DNA of 61,046 nt from WAPX01 sp964622075 (GCA_964622075.1 CAZUMR010000003.1:1-61046); one strand, 5' to 3'; shown: positions 33,527 through 42,145, numbered from the stretch's first letter. Translations and numbers: made by a program. Notes: a model not told the origin generated them from the letters alone.

Positions 33527-33684
33527 GCTGTACATTGAAGTCACAGTTAAATTGGTAAAATCAGGTAAAATGAAAATTTGTTAAAAACTCGATTGAAAAT
33601 TGAAAAGTTGAATTACCAAATTAAAAACTACCAAATTGAACCCTGAAAAGTTCACGATCAAGGATACGATCAAGGGTGATAGAA

Positions 33685-35259
33685 ATGGTAGAAAGGAAGA
33701 AGCTCGAAATTCCGGAAGGAGTTAAGGTCAAGGTTAGTGAAGGAGAAGAATACGACTTCCCGGTGGATATCTCCCCGATGCACGAGGGAGAGAGGATAAG
33801 GAAAGGAGACATGTACGTTGAGCTGGCTGGACCTAAACAGCCCGGATTCGAGCTGGTCATGGCTCTGCCAGCAGAGGAAGTAGAGGACATGAAAGTAACA
33901 CTCGTAGGAAAGGATCTTGACGAGCTGGAGGAGGGAAAGGCTCATCCATTTGCCATGATATACTACGTGGCCGGAGAAAAAATAGACAACGACCTCGAGC
34001 CAATAATTGAAAGGAGGAATCACGACTTCCAGAACTACATAGAGGGAGTAATGCACCTGAACCAGAGGTACGACGTATGGGTAAGAATAGGAAAGAACGC
34101 CGTTGAAAAAGGACTAAAAAGTCTGATAACAATAGCCAAGGCAGTAATGCTACTGTTCAAAAACGAAATGCCATTCATAGAGAAAATTGAGGCCGTTTAC
34201 GCCACCGATAAAGAATTCGTTGAGAAGGCTCTTAAAGAGGTCGCAATGCCAATATTTGAGGAGAGAGATGCAAGGGTTGAGTCCCTGCACGACGAGGATG
34301 TGGACGAATTTTACTCCTGCACGCTCTGTCAGAGTTTCGCTCCTTCAGATGTCTGCATAATAAGCCCGGACAGGCCGTCACTCTGCGGAGCTATAACATG
34401 GTTCGATGGCAGGGCTGCTGCGAGAGTTGATCCCGAGGGTCCGAACAAACCCGTACCCAAAGGAGAGATAATCGATCCAATCGGAGGAGAGTACAGCGGC
34501 GTAAACGAGTTCGCAAAAACTGAGAGTGGTGGAGTTACGGAGAGAATAAAGCTCCACAGCTTCCTTGAATGTCCTCACCCATCCTGCGGGTGCTTTGAAG
34601 TCATCGGGTTCTACATGCCAGAGGTTGATGGGATTGGATGGGTTCACAGAGGATTTCCAGAGCCAGCACCCAACGGGCTTACGTTCTCGACAATGGCAGG
34701 ACAGACGGGTGGAGGAAAGCAGGTAGTCGGATTTCTGGGAATTGGCATCAGCTACTTCAGAAGCAAGAAGTTCATTCAGGCTGATGGAGGATGGTACAGG
34801 GTTGTATGGATGCCGAAAGAGCTGAAGCAGAAAGTTCTACAGTACATACCCGAAGACATGAGGGATAAAATCGCAACAGAAGAGGATGCAAAAACAATGG
34901 ATGAGCTTAGAGAGTTCCTGAAGAAAGTTGACCATCCCGTCGTTAAAGGAGTTGTAAGGCCTGTTGACGGGCAAAAGATAACGGAAGGCTGGGTTGAAGA
35001 GGAAGAAGAGGAAACAGCCGAGACGGCAGAAGGAGAGGAGACGGAAGGAGTTCAGCCTGAAACTGTGCAGCAGCCAATGTCAATGCCGATGCAAACGATG
35101 CAAACAATGCCAACCATGCCAGTAATGCCCATGCAGCTACCACTCCAGCAGACCGGACCAACTATCAAGCTAATAATAAAGAATGCCACGATCTCAATAG
35201 ACAAGATAATCGTTAGAAGAGAGGAAGAAAAGAAGAAGAAAGGAGGAGAAAAGAAGTGA
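33685..35259 (+). CDS. cdhC: Acetyl-CoA synthase beta subunit
   Basis: 524 residues. CdhC carries the A-cluster that joins a methyl group, CO and CoA. The A-cluster ligands are visible: SCTLCQSFAPSDVCIISPDRPSLCG (C-x2-C-x8-C-x9-C) and SCGCF. Archaeal CdhC lacks the N-terminal CODH-binding domain of bacterial ACS, as here. After the catalytic region comes an acidic stretch (EEEEEETAETAEGEETEG), a Met/Pro/Gln-rich linker (residues about 466-495) and a C-terminal strand motif IKLIIKNATISIDKIIVRRE followed by a Lys-rich end. The ATG at 33685 has GGGTGAT 4 nt upstream. The stop overlaps the start of a 40-codon ORF (GTGA). Confidence 0.96.
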   Translation: MVERKKLEIPEGVKVKVSEGEEYDFPVDISPMHEGERIRKGDMYVELAGPKQPGFELVMALPAEEVEDMKVTLVGKDLDELEEGKAHPFAMIYYVAGEKIDNDLEPIIERRNHDFQNYIEGVMHLNQRYDVWVRIGKNAVEKGLKSLITIAKAVMLLFKNEMPFIEKIEAVYATDKEFVEKALKEVAMPIFEERDARVESLHDEDVDEFYSCTLCQSFAPSDVCIISPDRPSLCGAITWFDGRAAARVDPEGPNKPVPKGEIIDPIGGEYSGVNEFAKTESGGVTERIKLHSFLECPHPSCGCFEVIGFYMPEVDGIGWVHRGFPEPAPNGLTFSTMAGQTGGGKQVVGFLGIGISYFRSKKFIQADGGWYRVVWMPKELKQKVLQYIPEDMRDKIATEEDAKTMDELREFLKKVDHPVVKGVVRPVDGQKITEGWVEEEEEETAETAEGEETEGVQPETVQQPMSMPMQTMQTMPTMPVMPMQLPLQQTGPTIKLIIKNATISIDKIIVRREEEKKKKGGEKK

Positions 35260-35378
35260 GAATCGTACTGAGCGGGGCAAGTATCCGTATAGAAAAAGTT
35301 GAGTTTCTGAAAGAGAGTCCCTCAAAACCCTCAAAAACCACAACTACCTCAAAAAACCGGAAGGATGGAAGAAAGTAG
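35256..35378 (+). CDS. 40-aa ORF resembling the CdhC C-terminal tail
   Basis: A GTG at 35256 overlaps the cdhC stop (GTGA) and has GGAGG with 8-nt spacing. The frame gives 40 residues: MRIVLSGASIRIEKVEFLKE at the start, then a Ser/Pro/Thr/Lys-rich end, stop at 35376-35378. The first 18 residues resemble the last strand motif of CdhC itself (IKLIIKNATISIDKIIVR): both read hydrophobic-x-I-hydrophobic-x-x-A-x-I-x-I-(E/D)-K-(V/I). It may be a real small protein that binds where the CdhC tail binds, or the leftover of a tandem duplication. I know of no description of such a gene, but I cannot search. Position between cdhC and cooC suggests co-transcription. Confidence 0.5.
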   Translation: MRIVLSGASIRIEKVEFLKESPSKPSKTTTTSKNRKDGRK

Positions 35379-35407
35379 AGAAAAAAGAAGTAGAGAGGTG
35401 AATCGGG

Positions 35408-36154
35408 ATAATAGTCGCAGTTACAGGTAAGGGCGGCACAGGAAAAACCGTATTTGCCGCAATGCTGATAATGTACCTCTCCAAAAAGGGTTCCCTGCTT
35501 GCAGTAGATGCCGATCCCGACTCTAACCTGCCAGAAGCTCTGGGTGTGGAAGAAGAGATTGAGAAAACACTTGGAGAAGTTAGAGAGATATTCCAGCGAA
35601 CGAGAGATGAGATAAGAGGAGATAAGGAAGTGTGGTTCGAGGCAAAAGTTTTCGAGGCTATAAACGAACTCGACGATTTCGACATGGTGGTTATGGGAAG
35701 GCCGGAGGGTGAGGGCTGTTACTGCTATACAAACAACCTGCTCAGGGGGATACTGAGGAAGTTCATGAAACATTACGACTATGTCGTTGTTGATTGCGAG
35801 GCAGGTTTAGAGCACTTCAGCAGAAAAACTATCGATAAAGCCGATTGCGTAATAGTCGTAACCGACACATCGGCCAAGGGCTTGAAGACTGCAGAGAGAA
35901 TATATGAACTTATGGACGAGCTCAAACTTGATGCAAAGAAGGGGCTTGTAGGTAACAAGGTTTTCGATAAAAGAGGAGAGGAAATGATCAGGAAGTTCGC
36001 TGAAAAAACAGGTGTCAGGTTTCTTGGAGCACTTCCCTTCGACAAAACGCTCGTAGAACTTGAAATGGAGGGGAAAAGTCTGAAAGTTTTGCCTGACTGT
36101 GAATTCAGGAGGAAGTTTGAAGAGGTGGCGAAAAGGTTTGAGGAGTGGTGTTGA
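35408..36154 (+). CDS. cooC: CooC-like nickel-insertion ATPase, apparent AUA start
   Basis: MinD/SIMIBI-type ATPase that helps insert nickel into CODH. The deviant Walker A loop is VAVTGKGGTGKTVFAAML, followed by VDADPDSNLPEALG, the CxC nickel-binding pair in GEGCYCYTNN, and VVVDCEAGLEHFSRKT (Walker B/switch region). The P-loop is coded from 35414 on. The first ATG (35462) would remove it. In the same frame a TGA occupies 35399-35401, so translation must start at ATC (35402) or, better placed, ATA (35408), 6 nt after a GAGGTGA site. That gives MIVAVTGKGGTGKT, the normal start of this family. Either a rare AUA start or a sequence error or mutation of ATG is likely. Length 248 residues fits CooC. 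Confidence 0.8.
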   Translation: MIVAVTGKGGTGKTVFAAMLIMYLSKKGSLLAVDADPDSNLPEALGVEEEIEKTLGEVREIFQRTRDEIRGDKEVWFEAKVFEAINELDDFDMVVMGRPEGEGCYCYTNNLLRGILRKFMKHYDYVVVDCEAGLEHFSRKTIDKADCVIVVTDTSAKGLKTAERIYELMDELKLDAKKGLVGNKVFDKRGEEMIRKFAEKTGVRFLGALPFDKTLVELEMEGKSLKVLPDCEFRRKFEEVAKRFEEWC

Positions 36155-36225
36155 CGAGTGTTGTGTTAACAAGTAAAGCAGAAGTTTCAGAGGATTCAGA
36201 GGAAAAGTTCCAGAGGAGGTGAAAA

Positions 36226-37593
36226 ATGGGTAAAATAACTCTTGAAGAAATACTCAAGCTCCTTTCCAAGTACGATGTTGAGGAGCTTGAAGGAGTAAAG
36301 ATCGATGGAGATATTGAAATAGAGATAGAGGGGTCTGCCGGAATAGATCCCCAGTACCTGCAGGCTATAGGAATGGAGCTGGGGATGGCTGCATTTCACC
36401 TTGCAAGAGCTGCCATGATGCTTGGTTTCCCCGTTCAGCAGCTGTTTGGGAGTTCAGAGGGGTTTCTGACACAGCCTTTCTTACAGCCCCAGCCACCTCA
36501 GGCAGCTCAGACAGCTCAGGTTACTCAGGTTACTCAGGCTATCCCTCCAGAGGAAAAAGTAGAGCTGATAAAGAAGAAGTTCGAACCGTACAAAGTCGAG
36601 TGGAGCGGATACGTTGAAGAAGTTCAGCTTGGAGCTACTCCAAAGGAGGGTGGGACGAGAAAGTACACGATAAAGCTCGGCGGTGAAAGGAGTTTGCCTT
36701 TCTACATATTCGATGCTCCCCAGCCAAACCTGCCTGCAGTGTCCATAGACGTGTTTGACAGGCCTGTTCCTCTTCCAAAAGCTGTCAGAGTTCATTACGA
36801 GGATGTCATGGGTCATCCGGACGAATGGGCGAGAAAAGTCGTGAAGAAGTTTGGAGCTGATGCAGTTACAATCCACCTGATCAGCACCGACCCCCTGCTT
36901 GATGACACGCCCCCTCACGAGGCTGTGAAAACTGTAGAGGAAGTTCTACAGGCTGTAAAATGTCCGATAATCGTAGGTGGAAGCGGTAACAAGGAGAAAG
37001 ATCCAGTACTGCTTGAGAAAGTTGCCGAAGTTGCAGAGGGTGAAAGGGTACTTCTTGCAAGTGCAACTCTCGACATGGACTGGGAGAGAATCGGAAAGGC
37101 CGCAAAAGAGCACGGACACTGCGTTCTCGCATGGACGCAGATGGACATAAACAGCCAGAGAACTCTGAACAGATACCTGCTGAAGAGAGTTGGACTTCCA
37201 AGAGACAGCCTCGTAATGGATCCTACTACTGCAGCTCTCGGGTACGGACTGGACTATGCTTATTCGAACATGGAAAGGGCAAGAATTGCTGCTCTGAAGG
37301 GTGATGAGGATCTGGCATTCCCCGTTTCAAGTGGTACAACCAATGCCTGGGGTGCAAGAGAGGCTTGGATGAAGGAATCCCCGCTTGAAGGAGATTACTC
37401 TTGGGGTATGAGAGAGCACAGAGGGCCTTTGTGGGAGATTCTGACAGGATTGACGCTATCTCTGGCTGCAGTGGACATATTCATGATGATGCACCCGGTC
37501 AGCGTTGCGGTTCTCAAGGAGCTGATACACACGCTTGGAGGTAAAAAGGAAGTTGATGTCGAGGTGGAGGACTGGATAACGGCTGAAATTTGA
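36226..37593 (+). CDS. cdhD: Corrinoid/iron-sulfur protein small subunit (CODH/ACS delta)
   Basis: 455 residues. CdhD forms the corrinoid protein with CdhE and passes a methyl group between tetrahydrosarcinapterin-type carriers and the A-cluster. The N-terminal 90 residues (KITLEEILKLLSKYDVEELEGVKIDGD...) are the archaeal extension, followed by a Gln/Pro/Thr-rich linker with repeated TQVTQ. The TIM barrel holds ADAVTIHLISTDPLLDDTP and VGGSGNKEKDPVLLEKVAEV. ATG with GGAGGTGAAAA upstream. An upstream spacer has short repeats of TTCAGAGGA. Confidence 0.95.
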   Translation: MGKITLEEILKLLSKYDVEELEGVKIDGDIEIEIEGSAGIDPQYLQAIGMELGMAAFHLARAAMMLGFPVQQLFGSSEGFLTQPFLQPQPPQAAQTAQVTQVTQAIPPEEKVELIKKKFEPYKVEWSGYVEEVQLGATPKEGGTRKYTIKLGGERSLPFYIFDAPQPNLPAVSIDVFDRPVPLPKAVRVHYEDVMGHPDEWARKVVKKFGADAVTIHLISTDPLLDDTPPHEAVKTVEEVLQAVKCPIIVGGSGNKEKDPVLLEKVAEVAEGERVLLASATLDMDWERIGKAAKEHGHCVLAWTQMDINSQRTLNRYLLKRVGLPRDSLVMDPTTAALGYGLDYAYSNMERARIAALKGDEDLAFPVSSGTTNAWGAREAWMKESPLEGDYSWGMREHRGPLWEILTGLTLSLAAVDIFMMMHPVSVAVLKELIHTLGGKKEVDVEVEDWITAEI

Positions 37594-37604
37594 TTTTGTT
37601 ACCT

Positions 37605-37630
37605 ATACCTAAAGTTACCTATACCCAAAG
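37605..37630 (+). repeat. Tandem GTTACCTATACC repeats between cdhD and cdhE
   Basis: Two copies of GTTACCTATACC(T/C)AAA in tandem. The 16-mer AAAGTTACCTATACCC at 37611-37626 occurs again within the pseudogene at 44679-44694. Confidence 0.7.
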
Positions 37631-37653
37631 CCAGATAGCTGGAGAGGTTAAAA

Positions 37654-39069
37654 ATGAAGGCGAAAAGCCCCCTTGAAATTTACAAGCTTCTCCCCGGAAC
37701 TAACTGTGGGGAGTGCGGTTACGACACATGCATGAGCTTTGCCGCTCACGTCCTGGATAGAACTGCAAAAGTCGAGGACTGTAAACCGCTTGTAGAGCAG
37801 GCAAAAAAGAGCAAGAAAGCTGCAGAGAAACTGAAAAAGCTAAAGGAGATGACAGCTCCTGAAATAGATGAAGTCATCATTGGCAAGGATCTCAAGATAG
37901 GTGGAAAGGAAGTTCTCCACAGACACGAGCTCACGTTCTTCAATCCTACAGCATACTTCTTCGACGTCAGCGACACGATGGATGAAAAGACGATAGATGA
38001 GAGATGCAGCAGAGTTGTTGAGTACAAGAAGTTTTACGTTGGAAAGTACCTGACACTCGACGGAATAGCAGTCAGATGCACATCAAACAACCCGGATCAG
38101 TTCGCAGAAGTGGCAAAGAAAGTTGCCGGATATGGAAAGCCGCTGATACTCGTGTCCCTTGATAAGGAGTGTATGGAAAAGGCTCTGAAAGCAGTTGGAG
38201 ACACGAATCCACTTATTTACGCTGCAACACCGGAAAACTGGAAGGATTTCTTCAAACTCGCCAAGAAATATAAAGTGCCTGTGACTGTCAGGAGTAAGGA
38301 TCTTGACATGCTGAAAAGTCTGGCTGCCACGTTCAAAGCCCACGAAATTCCGGTGGTGATAGACCCCGTAACTGAGCCTGTGGGGAAGGGTCTGCAGAAA
38401 ACGTTCGAGAGAGTAGTTCAGCTCAGGAGAACGGCCATACTCGGACAGGACAAGGACATAAACTGCCCGATAATGGTAACGCCAATAGCTGCATGGATGG
38501 TGGAGGGAGATGATGTCGGAAAGATGTACTGGGAGACAGTGATAGCAGGGCTTTTCACTGTGAAGTACGCGGATATCATGATACTGCACAGCGTCGAACC
38601 ACACTCGATAATGCCCCTTGTAACGCTCAGAGCGAACATATACACAGATCCAAGAACTCCAGTCCAAGTAGAACCGGGATTGAGAGCTATAAACAACCCG
38701 GACAGAAATTCCCCCGTCCTGATAACTACTAACTTTGCTCTAACATATTACACAGTCGAGAGCGACCTGCAGAGCTCCGGGGCGAGCGGGTGGCTGCTTG
38801 TTCTCGATACTGGAGGGCTTGGTGTCGAGGTTAGCGTTGCCGGAGGACAGTTCACGCCAGAAAAGGTCAAGCAGTTAATGGAGGAAACAAAGGTTGCTGA
38901 AAAGGTTGACCATCGATATCTCGTCATCCCCGGACTTGCTGCAAGACTGCAGGGCGCACTTGAAGATGAGACGGGCTGGAAGATACTTGTAGGGCCTACA
39001 GATTCTGGCAGGTTAAAGGCATGGCTGGAGCAGAACTGGCCACCGGAGGATATTGAGGCCAAGCATTAG
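37654..39069 (+). CDS. cdhE: Corrinoid/iron-sulfur protein large subunit (CODH/ACS gamma)
   Basis: 471 residues. N-terminal 4Fe-4S motif TNCGECGYDTCMSFAAHVLDRTAKVEDC (CxxCxxxxC-x16-C) donates electrons for corrinoid activation. This is followed by the TIM-barrel domain and the C-terminal cobalamin-binding domain (GASGWLLVLDTGGLGVEVSVAGGQFTPEKV, VIPGLAARLQGALEDETGWKILVGPTDSG). GAGAGG lies upstream of the ATG. Last gene of the operon, convergent with cobA; the spacer contains a perfect palindrome at 39081-39095. Confidence 0.96.
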   Translation: MKAKSPLEIYKLLPGTNCGECGYDTCMSFAAHVLDRTAKVEDCKPLVEQAKKSKKAAEKLKKLKEMTAPEIDEVIIGKDLKIGGKEVLHRHELTFFNPTAYFFDVSDTMDEKTIDERCSRVVEYKKFYVGKYLTLDGIAVRCTSNNPDQFAEVAKKVAGYGKPLILVSLDKECMEKALKAVGDTNPLIYAATPENWKDFFKLAKKYKVPVTVRSKDLDMLKSLAATFKAHEIPVVIDPVTEPVGKGLQKTFERVVQLRRTAILGQDKDINCPIMVTPIAAWMVEGDDVGKMYWETVIAGLFTVKYADIMILHSVEPHSIMPLVTLRANIYTDPRTPVQVEPGLRAINNPDRNSPVLITTNFALTYYTVESDLQSSGASGWLLVLDTGGLGVEVSVAGGQFTPEKVKQLMEETKVAEKVDHRYLVIPGLAARLQGALEDETGWKILVGPTDSGRLKAWLEQNWPPEDIEAKH

Positions 39070-39080
39070 CCTCAAGCATT

Positions 39081-39095
39081 TGTCATTTTATGACA
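39081..39095. other. Perfect palindrome between convergent cdhE and cobA
   Basis: TGTCATTTTATGACA has 6-bp arms separated by TTT. It lies 12 bp after the cdhE stop and 40 bp after it comes the cobA stop from the other strand. It may help end transcription of both genes, though there is no strong T-run on the cdhE side. Confidence 0.4.
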
Positions 39096-39135
39096 TTAGA
39101 GAATGAAAGGCAAACTGCAAAAATATGCAAAAATA

Positions 39136-39897
39136 TCAGCAGTAAAACCCCTCAAAAAACTCCTTTACAGTGTCCCTTATCGAAACTACATCACCGATAA
39201 CAACTATTGCCGGGGAGGAGAGCCCCTCTTTCTCAGCTACATCGGCAATATCCTCAAGTTTTGAACACACAACCCTCTGCTTTTCGCAGCAACCCCACTG
39301 TATCACGGCAGCAGGAGTTTTCGGATCCTTCCCGTGCTCAATTAACTTTTCCACGTTTTCTCTCAGATTTGCCATACCCATGAGTATGACGATCGTTGCA
39401 TTTAGTTTAGCCAGAGCATCCCAGTTCAGCCTCTCTCTTGCCTGCCTTCCGGTTACAAAAACGACCGCAGGGTCAAATTTCCTGTGTGTTAACGGTATCC
39501 CCGCACATGCCGGGGCTGCTATTGCGGAGGATATCCCCGGAACAACAGCAAATCTCACACCGTTTCTGGCAAGGTACTCCATCTCCTCTCCACCTCTGCC
39601 GAATATGAAGGGGTCCCCAGCCTTAAGCCTGAGAACTTTCTTTCCCTGCCTCGCAAGCTTTACAAGCAGTTCGTTTATTTCATCCTGCTTCATTCTATGC
39701 CTTCCAGCTCTCTTTCCAGCATCGACTTTCTCAGCCCTGCTCTTATCGATTAACTCCCTGACTTTTTCTCCAAGAAGTTCATCGTGAACTATAACATCAA
39801 CTTCGTCCACCAGCCTTCTTACTGCATCGCTGAATACATTTCCACATCCAGCCCCGGCTATGTAAACTATCCCGGCTTCAATCCCTTTCTTCTGCAA
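39136..39897 (-). CDS. cobA: Uroporphyrinogen-III C-methyltransferase
   Basis: 253 residues. Adds two methyl groups from SAM to uroporphyrinogen III to make precorrin-2, on the way to siroheme, corrinoid and possibly heme d1-like products. Motifs: GIVYIAGAGCGNVFSDAVRRL at the N-terminus, LRLKAGDPFIFGRGGEEMEYLA (the SUMT signature) and VPGISSAIAAPACAGIPLTHR. The start is probably a TTG at 39897 with GAGGTAGTGAATT upstream, as no ATG is in a suitable place. Third gene of hemL-hemC-cobA. Confidence 0.93.
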   Translation of the reverse strand: MQKKGIEAGIVYIAGAGCGNVFSDAVRRLVDEVDVIVHDELLGEKVRELIDKSRAEKVDAGKRAGRHRMKQDEINELLVKLARQGKKVLRLKAGDPFIFGRGGEEMEYLARNGVRFAVVPGISSAIAAPACAGIPLTHRKFDPAVVFVTGRQARERLNWDALAKLNATIVILMGMANLRENVEKLIEHGKDPKTPAAVIQWGCCEKQRVVCSKLEDIADVAEKEGLSSPAIVVIGDVVSIRDTVKEFFEGFYC

Positions 39898-39903
39898 AAT
39901 TCA

Positions 39904-40800
39904 CTACCTCCCCTTCATTATCCTCTCACAATCAGCCTTTACGTTTTCCGCAATTTCTCTTGCCTCCTCAACAGCACTGTCTCTCCTGATTCTCTCCTCC
40001 ACCCTGATGTCGTCCTTTTCTCTGCGAGCATATATGTGAAAAACGAGATTGACAACATTTCCATCAACACAGGCGTATATTCCAGCCGGAACTGCACAGC
40101 CGATTCCAAGAGTTTCAAGAACTGCCCTCTCCACCTGAGCCTCGCAGAACGTCTTTTCGTGGTTCATAAATGCAACAGTATCCTCCTCACCCCTCCTTGT
40201 CTCCACTGCAATTATCCCCTGAGTTGCAGATGGAACAAATATCTCTGGATCAAGTACCTCTCTCTTCACATCAATTCCAAGCCTTATTAAACCAGCCTCC
40301 GCAAGCAGTATCGCATCGTACATTCCCTCTTTCAGTTTCCTCAACCTCGTATCAACGTTACCTCTGAGGTTCTTTACCCTTAGATTTGGATAGTTTCGCT
40401 TTATCTGGGCTTCTCTCCTCAAACTTGAAGTCCCAACAACGCCTCCAGCTTTATTAAGGTCAGTAAGGGATTTCCCGTCCTCTCTGAGTATAGCACAGTC
40501 GCACGGGCTCTCTCTTTCAAGAACTGCGGCTATCGCTCCTTTAATTCTGGATGGTACATCCTTGTAGCTGTGCACAGCCAGATCGATCTTCCCCTCAACG
40601 AGAGCGAGATCAAGAGTCTGAACGAACGCACCAACTCCCTTGAATTCGTGAAGTGGCCTGTCTTTCAGCACGTCTCCTCCAGTTCTGATTATTCTGATCT
40701 CAACCTCGTAACCTTCACTTTCAAGGAGTTTTACGACCTTCTCCGTCTGAGCGAGAGCGAGCTTGCTTCCCCTCGTCCCAACTACAATTTTCTCAGGCAT
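39904..40800 (-). CDS. hemC: Porphobilinogen deaminase (hydroxymethylbilane synthase)
   Basis: 298 residues. Joins four porphobilinogens. GTRGSKLALAQTEKVVKLLE is the N-terminus, with HSYKDVPSRIKGAIAAVLERE and CDCAILRE, and ERAVLETLGIGCAVPAGIYA contains the cysteine that binds the dipyrromethane cofactor. The ATG lies inside the hemL 3' end (19-bp overlap), showing tight coupling. Confidence 0.95.
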   Translation of the reverse strand: MPEKIVVGTRGSKLALAQTEKVVKLLESEGYEVEIRIIRTGGDVLKDRPLHEFKGVGAFVQTLDLALVEGKIDLAVHSYKDVPSRIKGAIAAVLERESPCDCAILREDGKSLTDLNKAGGVVGTSSLRREAQIKRNYPNLRVKNLRGNVDTRLRKLKEGMYDAILLAEAGLIRLGIDVKREVLDPEIFVPSATQGIIAVETRRGEEDTVAFMNHEKTFCEAQVERAVLETLGIGCAVPAGIYACVDGNVVNLVFHIYARREKDDIRVEERIRRDSAVEEAREIAENVKADCERIMKGR

Positions 40801-42038
40801 GCTCTCGCTACCTCAACCGTCCTCTCAATATCCTCATCCCCATGAGCCACGCTAACAAAGCACGTCTCATACTGCGAGGGAGGTAAAAACACTCCATCCT
40901 TCAGCATCTCGGAGAAGAACTGCAGGAATTTAGAGGCATCAAGCTTCAGCGCCTGAGAGTAATTCTCCGGTGTTTCTCCGAAGTATATGCAGAACATTGA
41001 CGCTATGTGTCCGGCGGAATAACCAAGCTTTTCGAGTTCTGGCTGTATTCCTTCAACTATCGCCCTCGTTTTCTCCTCAAGCTCCCTGTAAGGCTTATTG
41101 TCCACCAGATATCTGACAGTTGTGTAACCTGCTGTCAGCGTTAACGGATTTCCGCTGAAGGTGCCGGCCTGATATACAGGGCCAAGAGGTGAAATCATCT
41201 CCATTATCTCCTTTCTTCCACCGTAGATGCCCACAGGCAATCCACCGCCGGCAATTTTGCCAAGAGTTGTTAAGTCAGGTTTAACACCGTAGTACTTCTG
41301 TGCTCCTCCCTCGCTAAGTCTGAATCCGGTTATTACCTCATCGAAAATCAGCAAAACGTCGTTTTCACTGGTAACCTTCCTGACTTCCCTGAGGTAGTTC
41401 TCCTCCGGAAGTATAAGAGAGCTGTTACCCATAACGGGTTCGAGAATCATTGCCGCTATGTCGTCGTTCTTTTCAAGCAGGTTTGCAAGGCTCTCAACAT
41501 CGTTGTAAGGCACCTGATACGTGTGCTTGACGAACTCCTGTGGAACTCCGGCAGAGTTTGGAACACCGTGAGTTGTAGCACCACTTCCAGCCTTCACAAG
41601 AACTGCATCATGGGCTCCGTGAAAACTCCCCTCAACCTTGACTATCCCGTTCTTTCCGGTATACCCTCTTGCAAGTCTTATAGCTGCCATGGTAGCCTCA
41701 CTTCCAGTATTTACGAATCTCAGCATTTCTATTCCCGGATAGAGCTCTGTTATCAGCTCAGCAAACCTGACTTCAAGCTCTACCGGAGTTCCATAGAGCC
41801 AGCCCTTCTCAACCTGTTCAAGAATTGCCCTTTTTACTTCTTCATGAGCGTGACCGAGTATCAGAGGACCGTAAGCAAGGCAGTAGTCAATATACTCGTT
41901 TCCGTCAACATCATATATTCTGCAGCCTTTTGCTCTTTCTGTGTAGAAGGGATATGGCTTTATTGCTCTGACGGGTGAGCTCACACCAGCAGGCATTAAC
42001 TCTACAGCCTTTCTGTAGAGCTCTTCAGACTTAGTCAT
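40782..42038 (-). CDS. hemL: Glutamate-1-semialdehyde 2,1-aminomutase
   Basis: 418 residues, PLP enzyme forming 5-aminolevulinate in the C5 pathway. VSSPVRAIKPYPFYTERAKGCRIYDVDGNEYIDYCLAYGPLILGHAHE, FVNTGSEATMAAIRLARGYTGK, IFDEVITGFRLSEGGAQ and TTLGKIAGGGLPVG (the PLP lysine) are all present. A TATA-like AGTTAAATAGC at 42060-42070 is 22-32 bp before the ATG, so the message is probably leaderless. First gene of the tetrapyrrole operon. Confidence 0.96.
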   Translation of the reverse strand: MTKSEELYRKAVELMPAGVSSPVRAIKPYPFYTERAKGCRIYDVDGNEYIDYCLAYGPLILGHAHEEVKRAILEQVEKGWLYGTPVELEVRFAELITELYPGIEMLRFVNTGSEATMAAIRLARGYTGKNGIVKVEGSFHGAHDAVLVKAGSGATTHGVPNSAGVPQEFVKHTYQVPYNDVESLANLLEKNDDIAAMILEPVMGNSSLILPEENYLREVRKVTSENDVLLIFDEVITGFRLSEGGAQKYYGVKPDLTTLGKIAGGGLPVGIYGGRKEIMEMISPLGPVYQAGTFSGNPLTLTAGYTTVRYLVDNKPYRELEEKTRAIVEGIQPELEKLGYSAGHIASMFCIYFGETPENYSQALKLDASKFLQFFSEMLKDGVFLPPSQYETCFVSVAHGDEDIERTVEVARACLRKL

Positions 42039-42145
42039 GTTCCGAAGGATTAAAAGAAGCTATTTAACTTTTGTCCGTTTAATCCAGTATTCAGCCATTC
42101 AGTGGCTGTAAAGATGTTAAAGATGTAAGCTACAAATAAAAGGAC

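Noticed and set aside
35462..36154. cooC start at the first ATG (35462)
   Set aside because: It would remove the P-loop, which is encoded in the same frame just upstream and is essential in the family.
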